From contig NZ_CP012479.1 of the NCBI RefSeq assembly GCF_001281315.1, positions 2,046,001-2,110,000 on the forward strand: 64,000 bases of DNA. Direction: 5' to 3'. The notes below the pieces were generated by a model. It saw nothing but the letters and a program-made list of their open reading frames with translations, was not told the DNA's origin and ran no database searches. Position 1 is the stretch's first letter. Each line of letters begins with the position of its first letter. Below are positions 18,044 through 26,538 of the stretch, piece after piece. Source of the DNA: Arthrobacter sp. ERGS1:01 (GTDB lineage Bacteria > Actinomycetota > Actinomycetes > Actinomycetales > Micrococcaceae). The translations under genes were made by a program, and so were the position numbers.

Positions 18044-18382
18044 GTGTCGCAGTCGAGTGGCCGGGTGCCGGAGCACCCTACGACGGAGGAAATTACGCTG
18101 CAACGTGTCCTGGAGGCGTTGGTCGACCCGGTGCGGCGCAGCATCGCCGTCCAGCTCCACCAATCCCAAGGGGATATCCGGTGCGGCGGATTCGACCTGC
18201 CGGTGGCCCGTTCGACGGCGACCCATCACTTCAACGTGCTCCGCGACGCTGGGGTCATCCGGCAGTATTACGTCGGAACCTCACGGATGAACGCCCTGCG
18301 TAGCGACGATCTCAACGCGCGTTTCCCAGGCCTCCTCATCGCCTGCACCTATGAAACGACGGGCGCGAAACAGCCCAGCTGA
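18044..18382 (+). CDS. ArsR-family regulator
   Basis: A 112-residue winged-helix repressor read from GTG 18044 with GGAGGGG eight bases upstream. The core ALVDPVRRSIAVQLHQ and the recognition helix STATHHFNVLRDAGVIRQY are typical. No Cys-rich metal site is seen (a single Cys near residue 48 and one near the end), so it may sense a redox or organic signal rather than a metal. It is divergent from the quinone oxidoreductase and probably controls it. Confidence 0.85.
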   Translation: MSQSSGRVPEHPTTEEITLQRVLEALVDPVRRSIAVQLHQSQGDIRCGGFDLPVARSTATHHFNVLRDAGVIRQYYVGTSRMNALRSDDLNARFPGLLIACTYETTGAKQPS

Positions 18383-18463
18383 CCACGCGCACCCAACCTA
18401 ACGGGAACACTCCAACCGCGGTCACCACTATCAGTCACAAATGCACCACATGCCGCTTCACTC

Positions 18464-18489
18464 GTCCCGCAGAGGGTTCCCTACCGGAC
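18464..18489 (+). repeat. Regional repeat, unit 5
   Basis: GTCCCGCAGAGGGTTCC followed by CTACCGGAC; arms pair around the AGGGTTCC loop. Confidence 0.8.
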
Positions 18490-18530
18490 AGCGCCAAAGT
18501 CAGGCAAACAAGGTGCCGTAGAATCGGGAC

Positions 18531-19013
18531 GTGAATGAGAAATGGCCCTTGTCGTTGCGAGAAGCAATTGAGTTGGAGAACCCTGGAGCACTCTCCGCAT
18601 CGCGCAACGCGTTAGTTGACCGCTGGATCTTCCTTCCTCCGGACAAACGAACCGCGCTCAGGCTCGCATTCATTGAATGGTTGTCCTGCAGTGAACCTGA
18701 CTTCCTGACCGGCTTACCCGACTACAACTACGAAAAATCTCTTTTCCCCGAGCTGTTTGCCTTCCTCACATCGAATGCTGAGATTGACACTACGGTTCGG
18801 TTCGTCCTGGGTTGGATGTCTAAGGAGTTCCCATGGTGTTGCGGTTGCGGTCCGACTATCTGGGAGTCTGTTGGCCACAGGCTGTGGTCCGAGTTCGAGG
18901 CAAGTGGCGATCTGGACATATCGGAGTTCTCGGACGATAGCGAGTACGGCGTCTACTTCACCCACATCTACACCTCCATCCAGAAGAAGCGACTGCCTGA
19001 CACCCGCGACTAG
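18531..19013 (+). CDS. Hypothetical protein, single gene between two repeats
   Basis: A 160-residue soluble protein, acidic toward the C-terminus (SEFSDDSEYGVYF), with a CCGCG motif near residues 104-108 that could bind metal. No family is recognised; the size and Trp/acidic pattern would suit an immunity protein. TAGAAT plus 6 bases precedes GTG 18531, so a leaderless mRNA is predicted. Its stop is 2 bases before repeat unit 6, and unit 5 lies 41 bases before its start, so the gene fills one repeat-bounded interval. Confidence 0.7.
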   Translation: MNEKWPLSLREAIELENPGALSASRNALVDRWIFLPPDKRTALRLAFIEWLSCSEPDFLTGLPDYNYEKSLFPELFAFLTSNAEIDTTVRFVLGWMSKEFPWCCGCGPTIWESVGHRLWSEFEASGDLDISEFSDDSEYGVYFTHIYTSIQKKRLPDTRD

Positions 19014-19015
19014 AA

Positions 19016-19044
19016 CTGCCCGCTGAAGGTTCCACTGCGCGACG
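19016..19044 (+). repeat. Regional repeat, unit 6
   Basis: CTGCCCGCTGAAGGTTCC then ACTGCGCGAC; it begins 2 bases after the preceding stop codon. Confidence 0.65.
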
Positions 19045-19075
19045 GACTAGCCCTGCTTCCTGATTCAACTACACG

Positions 19076-19576
19076 TCAGCCGGACGTGGGCGGGCGATCG
19101 CTGCCTGTTGCCCCGCCCAGGCCAGTCGACCGCCCCTGCGCAAGCGCCGCCCTTACCCGTGCATGCGCACTGTCCCGGTCCACACCCGCATCCTCCAGTG
19201 CCCGATCCAGGCGGTCGCCATGGACACTCAGCACCCCGAACAACAGGTGCTTGATCCCGACGTGATCCGAAGGAAACTCCCGCGAGGCGCGCTGCGCGGC
19301 CATGAGGGCGTCTAAAGCCTCGGGGGTGAACGGGAATGATGCTGAGGTGTCCAGCGGACCAGGGGAGGCGAAACGCATTATCGCCTCACGCACGTCATCG
19401 GGCCAGACGCCCAGTGCCGTCTGCACCGCGTCCGGTTCAGCGTGCACAAGCCCCAACAGCAAATGCTCGGGACCGATGTACGCGTCATGCATCATCACCC
19501 TTGCCTCTTCCTGGGCCAGGACCACCACCCGCACAGCCCTGTCGGTGTGGTTGCCAAACTCCGTCGAACGGCCCAT
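19076..19576 (-). CDS. Clp N-terminal-domain protein
   Basis: A 166-residue protein with two Clp-N repeats and no ATPase. Repeat 1 has VVVLAQEEARVMMHD with YIGPEHLLLGLVH, repeat 2 VGIKHLLFGVLSV. Such stand-alone domains may act as adaptor or decoy for ClpC. A longer in-frame extension to 19768 would overlap the divergent VOC gene. ATG 19576 is chosen because TACCCT stands 6 bases before it, a leaderless layout seen repeatedly here. Confidence 0.75.
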   Translation of the reverse strand: MGRSTEFGNHTDRAVRVVVLAQEEARVMMHDAYIGPEHLLLGLVHAEPDAVQTALGVWPDDVREAIMRFASPGPLDTSASFPFTPEALDALMAAQRASREFPSDHVGIKHLLFGVLSVHGDRLDRALEDAGVDRDSAHARVRAALAQGRSTGLGGATGSDRPPTSG

Positions 19577-19767
19577 GCCCCTAGGGTAGTCTTCGCGGCG
19601 GGCCAGCACCACGGGCGCGCCTCCCGATGCGCGGAAGAGCGCACGTCCCGCAGGAGGTTCGACATACGGCAATCGGACGTACCGCAGCGTCGGCACGCAT
19701 TCAAATGGTCCCAACGAATTTCGGGGATTCCTGCTCGTGTGAAACTTGTGAGATGGAAGATGAATCA

Positions 19768-20157
19768 ATGGGCGCCTTGCACCATGTAGAGCTGTGGGTG
19801 CCGAGTCTTGGACGTGCCAGGGATGAGTGGGGCTGGATTCTGACGAGTTTGGGATACACGATCTATCAGAATTGGGACCGGGGTACTAGCTGGCGGCGAG
19901 GTGTCACCTACATCGTTGCGGAGGAGTCGCCGGCGTTGACTAGCGAAGATCATCAGCGAACCGCGGCCGGATTGAATCACCTAGCATTTCATGCCGGAAG
20001 TGAACAACACGTTGATGCACTGCTGGAGGAGAGCCAACTCCATGGTTGGCAGCCGCTATTTGCGGAGAAATATCCCTACGCAGGTGGACCCGAAAACTAC
20101 GCCGCCTACCTGGTGAACTCCGACGGATTCGAAATCGAACTCATCGCCAGCAAGTGA
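19768..20157 (+). CDS. VOC-family (glyoxalase-like) protein
   Basis: A 129-residue vicinal-oxygen-chelate protein with the paired beta-alpha-beta modules (HHVELWVPSLGRA at the start, LNHLAFHAGSEQHVDALL in the middle, DGFEIELIAS at the end). Metal ligands expected at His5-6 and the final Glu. Whether it is a lyase, an isomerase or a drug-binding protein cannot be told. ATG 19768 has GGAAGA upstream; ATG 19753 is an alternative. It shares one repeat-bounded interval with the Clp-N gene. Confidence 0.78.
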   Translation: MGALHHVELWVPSLGRARDEWGWILTSLGYTIYQNWDRGTSWRRGVTYIVAEESPALTSEDHQRTAAGLNHLAFHAGSEQHVDALLEESQLHGWQPLFAEKYPYAGGPENYAAYLVNSDGFEIELIASK

Positions 20158-20176
20158 CCCGAAACCTTTCCACCGA

Positions 20177-20205
20177 TGTCCCGTAGCCCGTTCGGTAATC
20201 GGGCA
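20177..20205 (+). repeat. Regional repeat, unit 7, with extended outer arms
   Basis: TGTCCCGTA, loop GCCCGTTCGG, TAATCGGGCA. Outer arms TTTCCACCGAT (20167-20177) and 20211-20221 also pair, extending the hairpin to about 55 bases. Confidence 0.75.
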
Positions 20206-20285
20206 GGGGCGATCGTGGAAACGACGTCGGAAAACGGCGACTCGGCAATGCAGACCCGTTGTTCCAGGCAGTCCAGTGGCTATCG

Positions 20286-21008
20286 TCAGCCGACGTCGGC
20301 GTAGCGGGCGAAGGCTCCGAGTAGTGCATTGGCACGGCCGATTCGGGCAAAGGCGCGTCCGTTGCGTCCACTGATCGGCAACGGCATCTCCAGCAAGTGA
20401 CCACTGCCCTTGTGTACTACCTGCATGGTCAGCACAGGGAAGCTCCTTCGGCCGTTGAAGATGACAAAGTGGTCCGGGTGAACGTAAGCGATATCGCCCC
20501 ACCGTACGGTGACGCGCGGTCTACCGGCGCGTCGAGGCCCCCATAATTCGATTCCTTCTGGTCCAACCGTGACCGCCGGTTGCAGGCCAAGGCGCGGTTG
20601 GTCAATGCCAATTGCCTTCAGTACGGCCAGGAGCTCGGGCGTGCGCTGGGTGATGAACGCAGTCGCACCGGGTCGCAGGACTATCGCGGCTGCTTGCTTA
20701 CCGCGCATGTAGATACTTATGAGCAGGACGATCAGGGCCAGCACCAGTACTACCGCCAGGATTGTGGCACCAACGACGGCGAAGAACGTCAATTTCTCCT
20801 CCGTCGCCGCGTCTGCGGTTGCTACGGGCAAAACGACGGCCACGGCAAAAATCACGAGCAGGAATCCAACAAGCCCCCACAACTTCAGCTGTTGCTTTCT
20901 CCTGGCGCCGGGGATCTCCACGAATTGCGGTGTGTCCCGCATCGAAGAGCCCGGTACGGCGTGTGTGACTAAGTCATTTGGATCCGGCGTTCGCGTTCGC
21001 TTCGACAT
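20286..21008 (-). CDS. Membrane protein with a C-terminal PH-like domain
   Basis: A 240-residue protein. Two helices (about 42-64 and 75-100, rich in Val/Ile/Leu) are followed by a beta-rich C-terminal domain with PAVTVGPEGIELWGPRRAG and the strand pattern of bacterial PH-like domains. No exact family is named. ATG 21008 has TACGCT 7 bases upstream, so it may be leaderless; an in-frame GTG at 21032 is an alternative. It is the only gene between repeat units 7 and 8. Confidence 0.68.
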   Translation of the reverse strand: MSKRTRTPDPNDLVTHAVPGSSMRDTPQFVEIPGARRKQQLKLWGLVGFLLVIFAVAVVLPVATADAATEEKLTFFAVVGATILAVVLVLALIVLLISIYMRGKQAAAIVLRPGATAFITQRTPELLAVLKAIGIDQPRLGLQPAVTVGPEGIELWGPRRAGRPRVTVRWGDIAYVHPDHFVIFNGRRSFPVLTMQVVHKGSGHLLEMPLPISGRNGRAFARIGRANALLGAFARYADVG

Positions 21009-21250
21009 GTTCATGAGCGTATACGAGCTCACCTGAACTGGGTCTGCCCCGTGCCGCCTGACACGTCGGTGCCGCCATCGACTCGATGGGCGGGCGGTTC
21101 ATCATGGCGTACACAACCCTGGCAACGACGGCGTCGCGCGCCGGAAAGACCAGCCCGTGCACAACATAGCCGCGACCTATTCCCCTCGCGCGCCTCTTGG
21201 GCAGCAACCCGACACCGAACCGGTCAGCCATCGTCTTCTGGGCTCTGAAA

Positions 21251-21281
21251 CCGTCCCGCAGGAGGTTCCTCTGCCGGACGG
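21251..21281 (+). repeat. Regional repeat, unit 8 (best-paired copy)
   Basis: CCGTCCCGCAG pairs with CTGCCGGACGG with one mismatch around GAGGTTCCT. Outer bases TGAAACCG/CGGTTCA also pair. CCAAATTCCAATGGTTC follows at 21303-21319. Confidence 0.85.
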
Positions 21282-21302
21282 GCGGACGCTGGCGGTTCAC
21301 AC

Positions 21303-21319
21303 CCAAATTCCAATGGTTC
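21303..21319 (+). repeat. 17-bp exact repeat, copy A
   Basis: CCAAATTCCAATGGTTC occurs again at 32727-32743, in both cases starting 22 bases after the end of the palindrome. Confidence 0.75.
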
Positions 21320-21442
21320 GGTGCCGCGGAATCCGACCGTCTTGCAGGACTGTTTGTGAATTCAGGACGCGAGTCTGAACCACCACTACTTGAGAGCTTT
21401 GCGCAGTGGGCAACTCACCCGATCACACCGGTTTCACCGGCA

Positions 21443-21733
21443 TCATAGCCCCCGGCCCCGCCGATCCCAATCATCTCTTGTGGCCTCTTCCTCATCCCAG
21501 AAATGGCCATCATGATGACGAACGTACAAAAGGAAAACCAGGAAGACTACCCCGAGGATCAACGCGGCGAGGACCAGGTAATCCACCGGATCCCAAACAG
21601 ACCCCATGCCCAGACGAATGACGAGTACTACTAGCTGAAGCCCCGTCCAAATCGACCACAGGACAAATTGAAAGCGAAAGCCACCCCGGGTCATCTTGGG
21701 TTGTAATCTTCTGGGCCCCTCAGCCTCGCTCAT
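21443..21733 (-). CDS. Small two-helix membrane protein
   Basis: A 96-residue protein with helices FQFVLWSIWTGLQLVVLVI (about 21-40) and YLVLAALILGVVFLVFLLYV (about 52-71), ending in an acidic/basic tail DEEEATRDDWDRRGRG. No family is recognised. ATG 21733 follows TAGCGT plus 6 bases (leaderless), and that box lies in a 7-bp inverted repeat TGACGCT/AGCGTCA at 21738-21757 that may be an operator. Alone between repeat units 8 and 9. Confidence 0.65.
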   Translation of the reverse strand: MSEAEGPRRLQPKMTRGGFRFQFVLWSIWTGLQLVVLVIRLGMGSVWDPVDYLVLAALILGVVFLVFLLYVRHHDGHFWDEEEATRDDWDRRGRGL

Positions 21734-21868
21734 GCGCTGACGCTACAAGCAGCGTCAGTATTTGGGAAGGGGTCAGGCACACACGAGCTCGCAGTTCCCG
21801 ATGCTGCCGCCGTTACTCGCTGCATCTGATCCGATTTTGGCATTCACGCGTCCAAAGTGCCGTATTTC

Positions 21869-21900
21869 GTCCGGTCAAGGTTCCCAATAGGGAATGCGGG
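21869..21900 (+). repeat. Regional repeat, unit 9 (degenerate)
   Basis: GTCCGGTCAAGGTTCCC then AATAGGGAATGCGGG. The loop is conserved and the arms are weaker. Confidence 0.5.
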
Positions 21901-22006
21901 CTGCACCGAACACAATCCGCTACGACAACGAGGTGCTCGTTGTCTAAGGCGCCGGTCCCTTGGAAATAACCGGCGGTCCTAGGTAGCCTGTCGGCGAGGT
22001 TCTGAG

Positions 22007-22708
22007 TTAACTTTCATAGGGAATCGGGCCGGCTGCAATGCTGACACTGAGTCCCGTCGGCCCGTAAGTTTTCAGCAGGTAGTCGGTCTGGGCCGCCGTC
22101 CCGTTGATGAGCGTGACCAGAACGGTGGCTCCGTCCTCAACAAGTCCTGTGGTGCTGATGATTATTCCCTGCTTAGTGAGGGCAGCCGTGTCGGCACTAA
22201 GGCGGGCTTGCAGTGTTTCACCCTCGGCCGCGGATCGCGTAACAGTGATGAAATTGATCGGCGCCCCATTTGCCACAGATAGCGCAGCAGCCCTGTCAGT
22301 GACGGTCACAGTCTTGTAGGCGATGAAGATGTCCGCAGACATGGAGTTGTAGTTCAATCGGGTTTGATTGACCGCGTAACCGTCCTTAACAAGGCTGGCT
22401 TTAGCCGCTTCGGTATTCTGCAACAGTGCCGCATGTGTACCACCGCCAGCATCTCCTAGCGGAACACCCAAGGCCTGCTGAAACTCTTCTGGTGTTTGTC
22501 CCTGCGGGACCGGCTTAGCCCGTTGCGGCACGATGTGAGGAGGCGGAGGAAGATTGGGCGACAGCGACAGTGCTGCCTCGGTGAGTGACGAAGCGGACTG
22601 ATCCGCACCGCGCGCGGATATACCTTCGGCCTGCACGGGCGGCCCAATGAGAGCTGGGCCCGTCATGCTTCCAAGGATGATGCTGGCAAGAACTATTCGA
22701 TTGCGCAT
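22007..22708 (-). CDS. Secreted protein of an ECF-sigma operon
   Basis: A 233-residue protein with a signal peptide (IVLASIILGSMTGPALIG, cleavage likely at VQAEG), a Pro-rich linker (LPPPPHIVPQRAKPVPQG) and a C-terminal domain with two similar halves (VTVTDRAAALSVANGAPINF and a later VLVTLINGTAAQTDYLL). No known family. GAGG precedes ATG 22708. It lies 83 bases behind the anti-sigma-like gene, in the same direction, so it is likely a target or a partner of that system at the cell surface. Confidence 0.68.
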   Translation of the reverse strand: MRNRIVLASIILGSMTGPALIGPPVQAEGISARGADQSASSLTEAALSLSPNLPPPPHIVPQRAKPVPQGQTPEEFQQALGVPLGDAGGGTHAALLQNTEAAKASLVKDGYAVNQTRLNYNSMSADIFIAYKTVTVTDRAAALSVANGAPINFITVTRSAAEGETLQARLSADTAALTKQGIIISTTGLVEDGATVLVTLINGTAAQTDYLLKTYGPTGLSVSIAAGPIPYES

Positions 22709-22791
22709 TGAGATGGCCTCAATTCGATGTCAGGGCACGTGGTGGACACGGCGGGTAGAGAGTGCCGTGAAACAGTCGGTACCACGAAGGG

Positions 22792-23304
22792 TTATTGGGT
22801 CATTGGTTGGAGATCAAGTGTGTGGCACAGTGCCGCGGGTGTCGGTGGCGTTCCCGTGCGTGTTGTGAGCGGGAATACGGCAATGACCCCGTCGGGTTGA
22901 AGGCAGACAGCAAACGCAGAATTAGGGGCTTCATCGCCTTGTTTGCTTGCTTCGTACATGTGCTTTGCTTTCGTTTTTTCATAGTTCGGAGTCGTCCCGC
23001 AGCTGGTGATGGCCGCAGAATTGCTCAGTGGGTTATGCCCGTCCGGTAGGGGCACAGTTGAATACTCGGACGTCGTGGATTCTCCGATGTAGCAGCGAAT
23101 GGTGGCTAGCGACTGCTGGTGCGTTGCCGGAAGAATGAATGCACCAACGGTGACGCCCAGGGTCAGGACCGTAGCGCCGGCCAACAGGGACACTTTGCGT
23201 CGGCGGGCGTTGCGGACCCGGCGGGAAATGCCTGTCTGGGTTGCGTCCCACATGCGGTTCTTGTCGGTTTCTGAAGGCCACGAACCTTTTTCTATGTCTG
23301 TCAT
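22792..23304 (-). CDS. Single-pass membrane protein, putative anti-sigma factor
   Basis: A 170-residue protein with a cytoplasmic N-terminus of about 35 residues, one helix (VSLLAGATVLTLGVTVGAFIL) and an outside domain with four Cys. No zinc motif HxxxCxxC is seen, so it is not a classic ZAS anti-sigma factor; the call comes from position directly behind an ECF sigma gene (11 bases) and topology. The outside Cys could form disulfides. Confidence 0.6.
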   Translation of the reverse strand: MTDIEKGSWPSETDKNRMWDATQTGISRRVRNARRRKVSLLAGATVLTLGVTVGAFILPATHQQSLATIRCYIGESTTSEYSTVPLPDGHNPLSNSAAITSCGTTPNYEKTKAKHMYEASKQGDEAPNSAFAVCLQPDGVIAVFPLTTRTGTPPTPAALCHTLDLQPMTQ

Positions 23305-23315
23305 CGTTCCTCCTT

Positions 23316-23894
23316 TTATGCCCTCGCGGTGAGAAAGGCTCGAAGTTTTAGTTTCAAGCGAGAGAGCCTGTTGCGAACCACCGACCGGGTGACTCCCAAA
23401 GTTTCGGCCGCACCGTCATAGCTGAACCCTTCGACCAGACAGAGCCGGAAAATCTCTGCATCGATTGTCGACATCTTAGAAATCTCGTGGTCCATGCTCC
23501 GGATCAAGGCTGCATCAACGGCTCGGTCCTCCAGTGATTTCTCACCGTTAGCAAGGTGCAGGACGCTGTCGAGTGGAATGTGTCGACGCCGGGCCTCCTT
23601 CTTTTGTATGTTCCGGCACTGCAGCCGACAGACCGTTGCAAGCCACGGCATCAGCGAAGTGTCGGCGAGCACCACCTCGTTGGACCTCTGCCAGAACACG
23701 ATAAACGTTGCTTGCACAGCGTCCTCGCTGAATTCTCTCGACCCGAGGAAACGTAAGGCAGCCAGTGCCACGGCATCAACATGGCGGTCATAGATGGATC
23801 GAAATGCCTGCTGGTCGCCGGTTTGAACGAGAGTCAGCAAGTCGACGTCAGGCACCATCTCCGGCCCCATCTGAACTCCTGCACCCTGCGACAT
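23316..23894 (-). CDS. ECF RNA polymerase sigma factor
   Basis: A 192-residue sigma-70 family factor. Region 2 is FRSIYDRHVDAVALAALRFL with DAVQATFIVFWQRS, and region 4 is LCLVEGFSYDGAAETLGVTR followed by VVRNRLSRLKLKLR. No region 3. ATG 23894 has TAGGGGGAT just upstream. It is first in an operon with the membrane protein and the secreted protein. It probably directs its own operon; no target promoter was proven. Confidence 0.9.
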   Translation of the reverse strand: MSQGAGVQMGPEMVPDVDLLTLVQTGDQQAFRSIYDRHVDAVALAALRFLGSREFSEDAVQATFIVFWQRSNEVVLADTSLMPWLATVCRLQCRNIQKKEARRRHIPLDSVLHLANGEKSLEDRAVDAALIRSMDHEISKMSTIDAEIFRLCLVEGFSYDGAAETLGVTRSVVRNRLSRLKLKLRAFLTARA

Positions 23895-24076
23895 ATCCCC
23901 CTAATTCCTGATCAACGCGTTGTTCCTACGACTACTTATGTCCGCTGAATCGAAATCGTCTCAGAATCTTTAGGACTTTGCCCCATCGCCGCGACAGCGC
24001 TCTACGATCGAGGTTGAGTCAGGGGCACGCAGGAGACTGGGACGCGGGCGCTTCCCAGTCTCAGGTGCTTGTAGGG

Positions 24077-24478
24077 CTAAAGCCGAAGCTGTTGCTCCTG
24101 AAGGTGCCGCGCTGCTTCGCTAGTTGTCCAACTGACTGTTTCTCCAGGCAATATTTTGCTGACTCCGACGCCAGGAATTCCCCAATTCACAACCAAATAC
24201 TCAGCGTGTTGGGACCCACAGACAGACATTAGATGTTGGCTTTGGACGGCTCCTACTTCTCCGATTCTTTGCGTAGACCCATCAGGGAGAACGATAGAAG
24301 ACCCTTGCAGATTGCAGCCTGGTTCTCCAAGGTCGGACAATCGTTCGGCCTCGAACACTTCTGGCGGACATTGAGGAAGGTCTACATAACCCACTGGAAT
24401 TCTCACACCTCCGGGCGAACACGAGCAAAGAAGCAGGCTTGCAAGTGCAAGGACGGCCACAGCTGAAGCGGTTCGCAT
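24077..24478 (-). CDS. Lipoprotein
   Basis: A 133-residue protein with a lipoprotein signal (VAVLALASLLLCSCSPGG; lipobox LCSC with lipidated Cys near 20). The mature part has four more Cys and the segment VLPDGSTQRIGEVG. No family is recognised. ATG 24478 follows TAGCAT plus 6 bases, a leaderless layout. Confidence 0.68.
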   Translation of the reverse strand: MRTASAVAVLALASLLLCSCSPGGVRIPVGYVDLPQCPPEVFEAERLSDLGEPGCNLQGSSIVLPDGSTQRIGEVGAVQSQHLMSVCGSQHAEYLVVNWGIPGVGVSKILPGETVSWTTSEAARHLQEQQLRL

Positions 24479-24964
24479 GCCCCAATGCTAGCAACCGGCA
24501 ACCTCGCGATGTTTCCAATGTCGACGGGCAGTCAATCTTGCGGAGCCTGCATAGAAACGGGCTCACCCAGGTCGACGGACTCGAACCGTCCCAACGTAGT
24601 GAGGTCAATCGCTGTGATGGGACCAAGATGATCACCAGGTTCAGCAAATTGCACTGACCGGAGGCCTCAGCGTCGATGTTCAGGCGAAGGCGAAGCGGGA
24701 ATCTGGGCACTCGTCGCCAAAAGGGAGTCATATTCTCCTCACGTTGAACCGTCAAAGATTTTCGCCTGCCGCCCCGATCCACTCGAGACAACCTAGAGAC
24801 GTAAAAATGCCCCGTAAAGGGTTCCCCTTCGGGCGCTGAAACTTTACTCAGTAGCCCGTTGGTTTATGGGCGGGAGTAGGTCAGGATGTAATCATGGGTT
24901 CAGCGGTTCCGGTGGCCAATTTCCTGGCTAGACCGGCCTCACCGGGATTCCAGGGAAGATCGCG
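24479..24964. other. Intergenic stretch with repeat unit 10 and a coding remnant
   Basis: On the minus strand around 24540-24660 a peptide-like frame (EPGDHLGPITAIDLTTLGRF) has no start and is cut by stops, probably a gene remnant. The T-arm-like sequence in it is judged a coincidence. Repeat unit 10 lies at 24809-24834. Confidence 0.4.
24809..24834 (+). repeat. Regional repeat, unit 10
   Basis: GCCCCGTAAAGGGTTCC then CCTTCGGGC. Outer bases GTAAA (24801-24805) and TTTAC (24843-24847) pair as well. Confidence 0.75.
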
Positions 24965-25597
24965 ATGAGCGGGATAGATGACCTTCTGGCTGAGGCGAAT
25001 GACCGCTGGTCACGGGCCATGAACAATGCCCGGGACGTTGAAGACCTCGGCATGGGTGAGGCGGTAAAAACGTACTACCTCCGGTATTTTCCGGCCGGCG
25101 CGCTTGTCTTGGTAGCGGCTGGCACTGTGCTCGGCACAATAGTATTCAGGGGAGACGGTTCCTCCTGGTCCTTAAATCTGGCCTTTGGGCTCCTCTTTGC
25201 CATGGCTGGCGCCCTCGTTGGCGGGCTCGTCTACATCGCCAAGAAAGTATCGCCTGCGGCACTCACCTATAGGAGCGACGTCCTGCTCCCGTTGGAGAAT
25301 CTGGAGCGAAAACACGTCACCCGCCAGATTGCTGGGAAGGCCCCCATCGAGAGAGAACACCTATCGGTGGCCCGGGCGGGCGCCGTGCAGCAGCGTAAAA
25401 GTCTGGCCAGGCAACTTGTGCTCGCGCCTGCGTACGTGTTCCTCTTCACGGCCCAAGCAACCAACTGGGCCGGACAGGAAAAACCACTAGCTTGGATCAT
25501 GTTGATGCTAGTGGCAGTTTGGCTGATATCGATTGTGCTTCTTGTCCGCGACTTTCGTCGGGCAGGCCGCTTCCTAGTATCGACATCTGAAGATTGA
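24965..25597 (+). CDS. Multi-pass membrane protein
   Basis: A 210-residue protein with a soluble N-terminus of about 38 residues and four helices in two pairs (about 42-60 and 68-90; about 148-163 and 177-195). A charged loop of about 55 residues lies between the pairs. No family is recognised. ATG 24965 has AGGGA about eight bases upstream. It is the first gene after repeat unit 10. Confidence 0.65.
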   Translation: MSGIDDLLAEANDRWSRAMNNARDVEDLGMGEAVKTYYLRYFPAGALVLVAAGTVLGTIVFRGDGSSWSLNLAFGLLFAMAGALVGGLVYIAKKVSPAALTYRSDVLLPLENLERKHVTRQIAGKAPIEREHLSVARAGAVQQRKSLARQLVLAPAYVFLFTAQATNWAGQEKPLAWIMLMLVAVWLISIVLLVRDFRRAGRFLVSTSED

Positions 25598-25795
25598 TCC
25601 GCGCCCGAGGCATCGATTACTCGCTGTCCAAGCCCGCCGGCAAACAGCGTGCCGAACGGAACACTGGAAAAAGTCCCGAAGAGCATTCCGCGATTGAAGC
25701 AGAGACGCCCTGGCAAGATTCTGGGGGCAGGGAAATCCCGGGCGAGTCCCCTCCGAAACGGTTCTCCGTGCCCCTGGACTCGTTAAGGACAGACT

Positions 25796-26170
25796 ATGTT
25801 GCCTATGATCTTCGATGCCCAGATTGGACTCAACGTGACACTAACTCCTGAAAATGAACCCCCGCCGCTTCCTTCTGAGCTGTTTCGCGTAGGACAGGCT
25901 GTTGCCCTGCTTGGGGATGACATCAATGTTGACCGCCGAGAAGGAGAGCCTCTTTTTTTCTACCGAGGGCATCCTGGGCGAATCACCGATCCCAACGGCA
26001 TGCACATCCTCACAGAGTGGGTCGGGTTTGAAGAATCCCCGTGGAGCTTCGCCTTTGGCTTCACCGCGTTCCACGATGGAACGTGTCGAGGGCTGACGGC
26101 CATCACCGAGGAGGAATACGCGATCCGAGCCAAAGCAATCGCCGAAGGCAAACGCCCAACCACCGACTAG
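25796..26170 (+). CDS. Hypothetical soluble protein
   Basis: A 124-residue protein, probably beta-rich (FFYRGHPGRITDPNG, then WSFAFGFTAFHDGTCRGL) with an acidic helix at the end (EEEYAIRAKAIAEGK). No family is recognised. ATG 25796 has AAGGA six bases upstream. A remnant of another coding frame and a strong terminator follow. Confidence 0.6.
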   Translation: MLPMIFDAQIGLNVTLTPENEPPPLPSELFRVGQAVALLGDDINVDRREGEPLFFYRGHPGRITDPNGMHILTEWVGFEESPWSFAFGFTAFHDGTCRGLTAITEEEYAIRAKAIAEGKRPTTD

Positions 26171-26179
26171 CAATCGCGG

Positions 26180-26272
26180 GTGGCAATCGTTGCAGATCAG
26201 CATCGGTTCATCACCCTCGATGATACGGAGCGGCCGGCCCCTGCACTCACCGACAAGCTGAACGAAAAGTAA
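26180..26272 (+). pseudogene. Possible 3' remnant of a gene
   Basis: A 30-codon frame reads AIVADQHRFITLDDTERPAP and ends TAA at 26270-26272, directly at the base of a strong terminator. Its place suggests the C-terminal end of a lost gene with its own terminator. No start signal; low certainty. Confidence 0.3.
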
Positions 26273-26310
26273 GCCGCACCCCGGAAGGCTGTCTGCGACC
26301 GGGGTGCGGC
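26273..26310 (+). terminator. Rho-independent terminator
   Basis: GCCGCACCCCGG pairs perfectly with CCGGGGTGCGGC (12 bp) around a 14-base loop and is followed by TTGTT. Confidence 0.85.
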
Positions 26311-26538
26311 TTGTTAAAAACCTAGACGGCAAAACTAGGAGCCGGCATGGTCGGGACTGCCTAAGTCCCCTTAGTTCGCAGATTCAGGGTCTTCAACCGT
26401 CCCGATGACCGTTGGAGAGCGGGACATGCTAGTGGGAGAGTTCGACTTCGGTGCACGTCCCCGGGGTCCGGATGGTGCGGCCGCACCATCCGGACGGGTG
26501 CTAGGCTCCGACCGTTCCCGAAGGCTGGATGCTGTTCG

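Noticed and set aside
24570..24605. T-arm-like sequence on the minus strand
   Set aside because: No acceptor pairing, and the stretch reads as a coding remnant, so a tRNA is unlikely.
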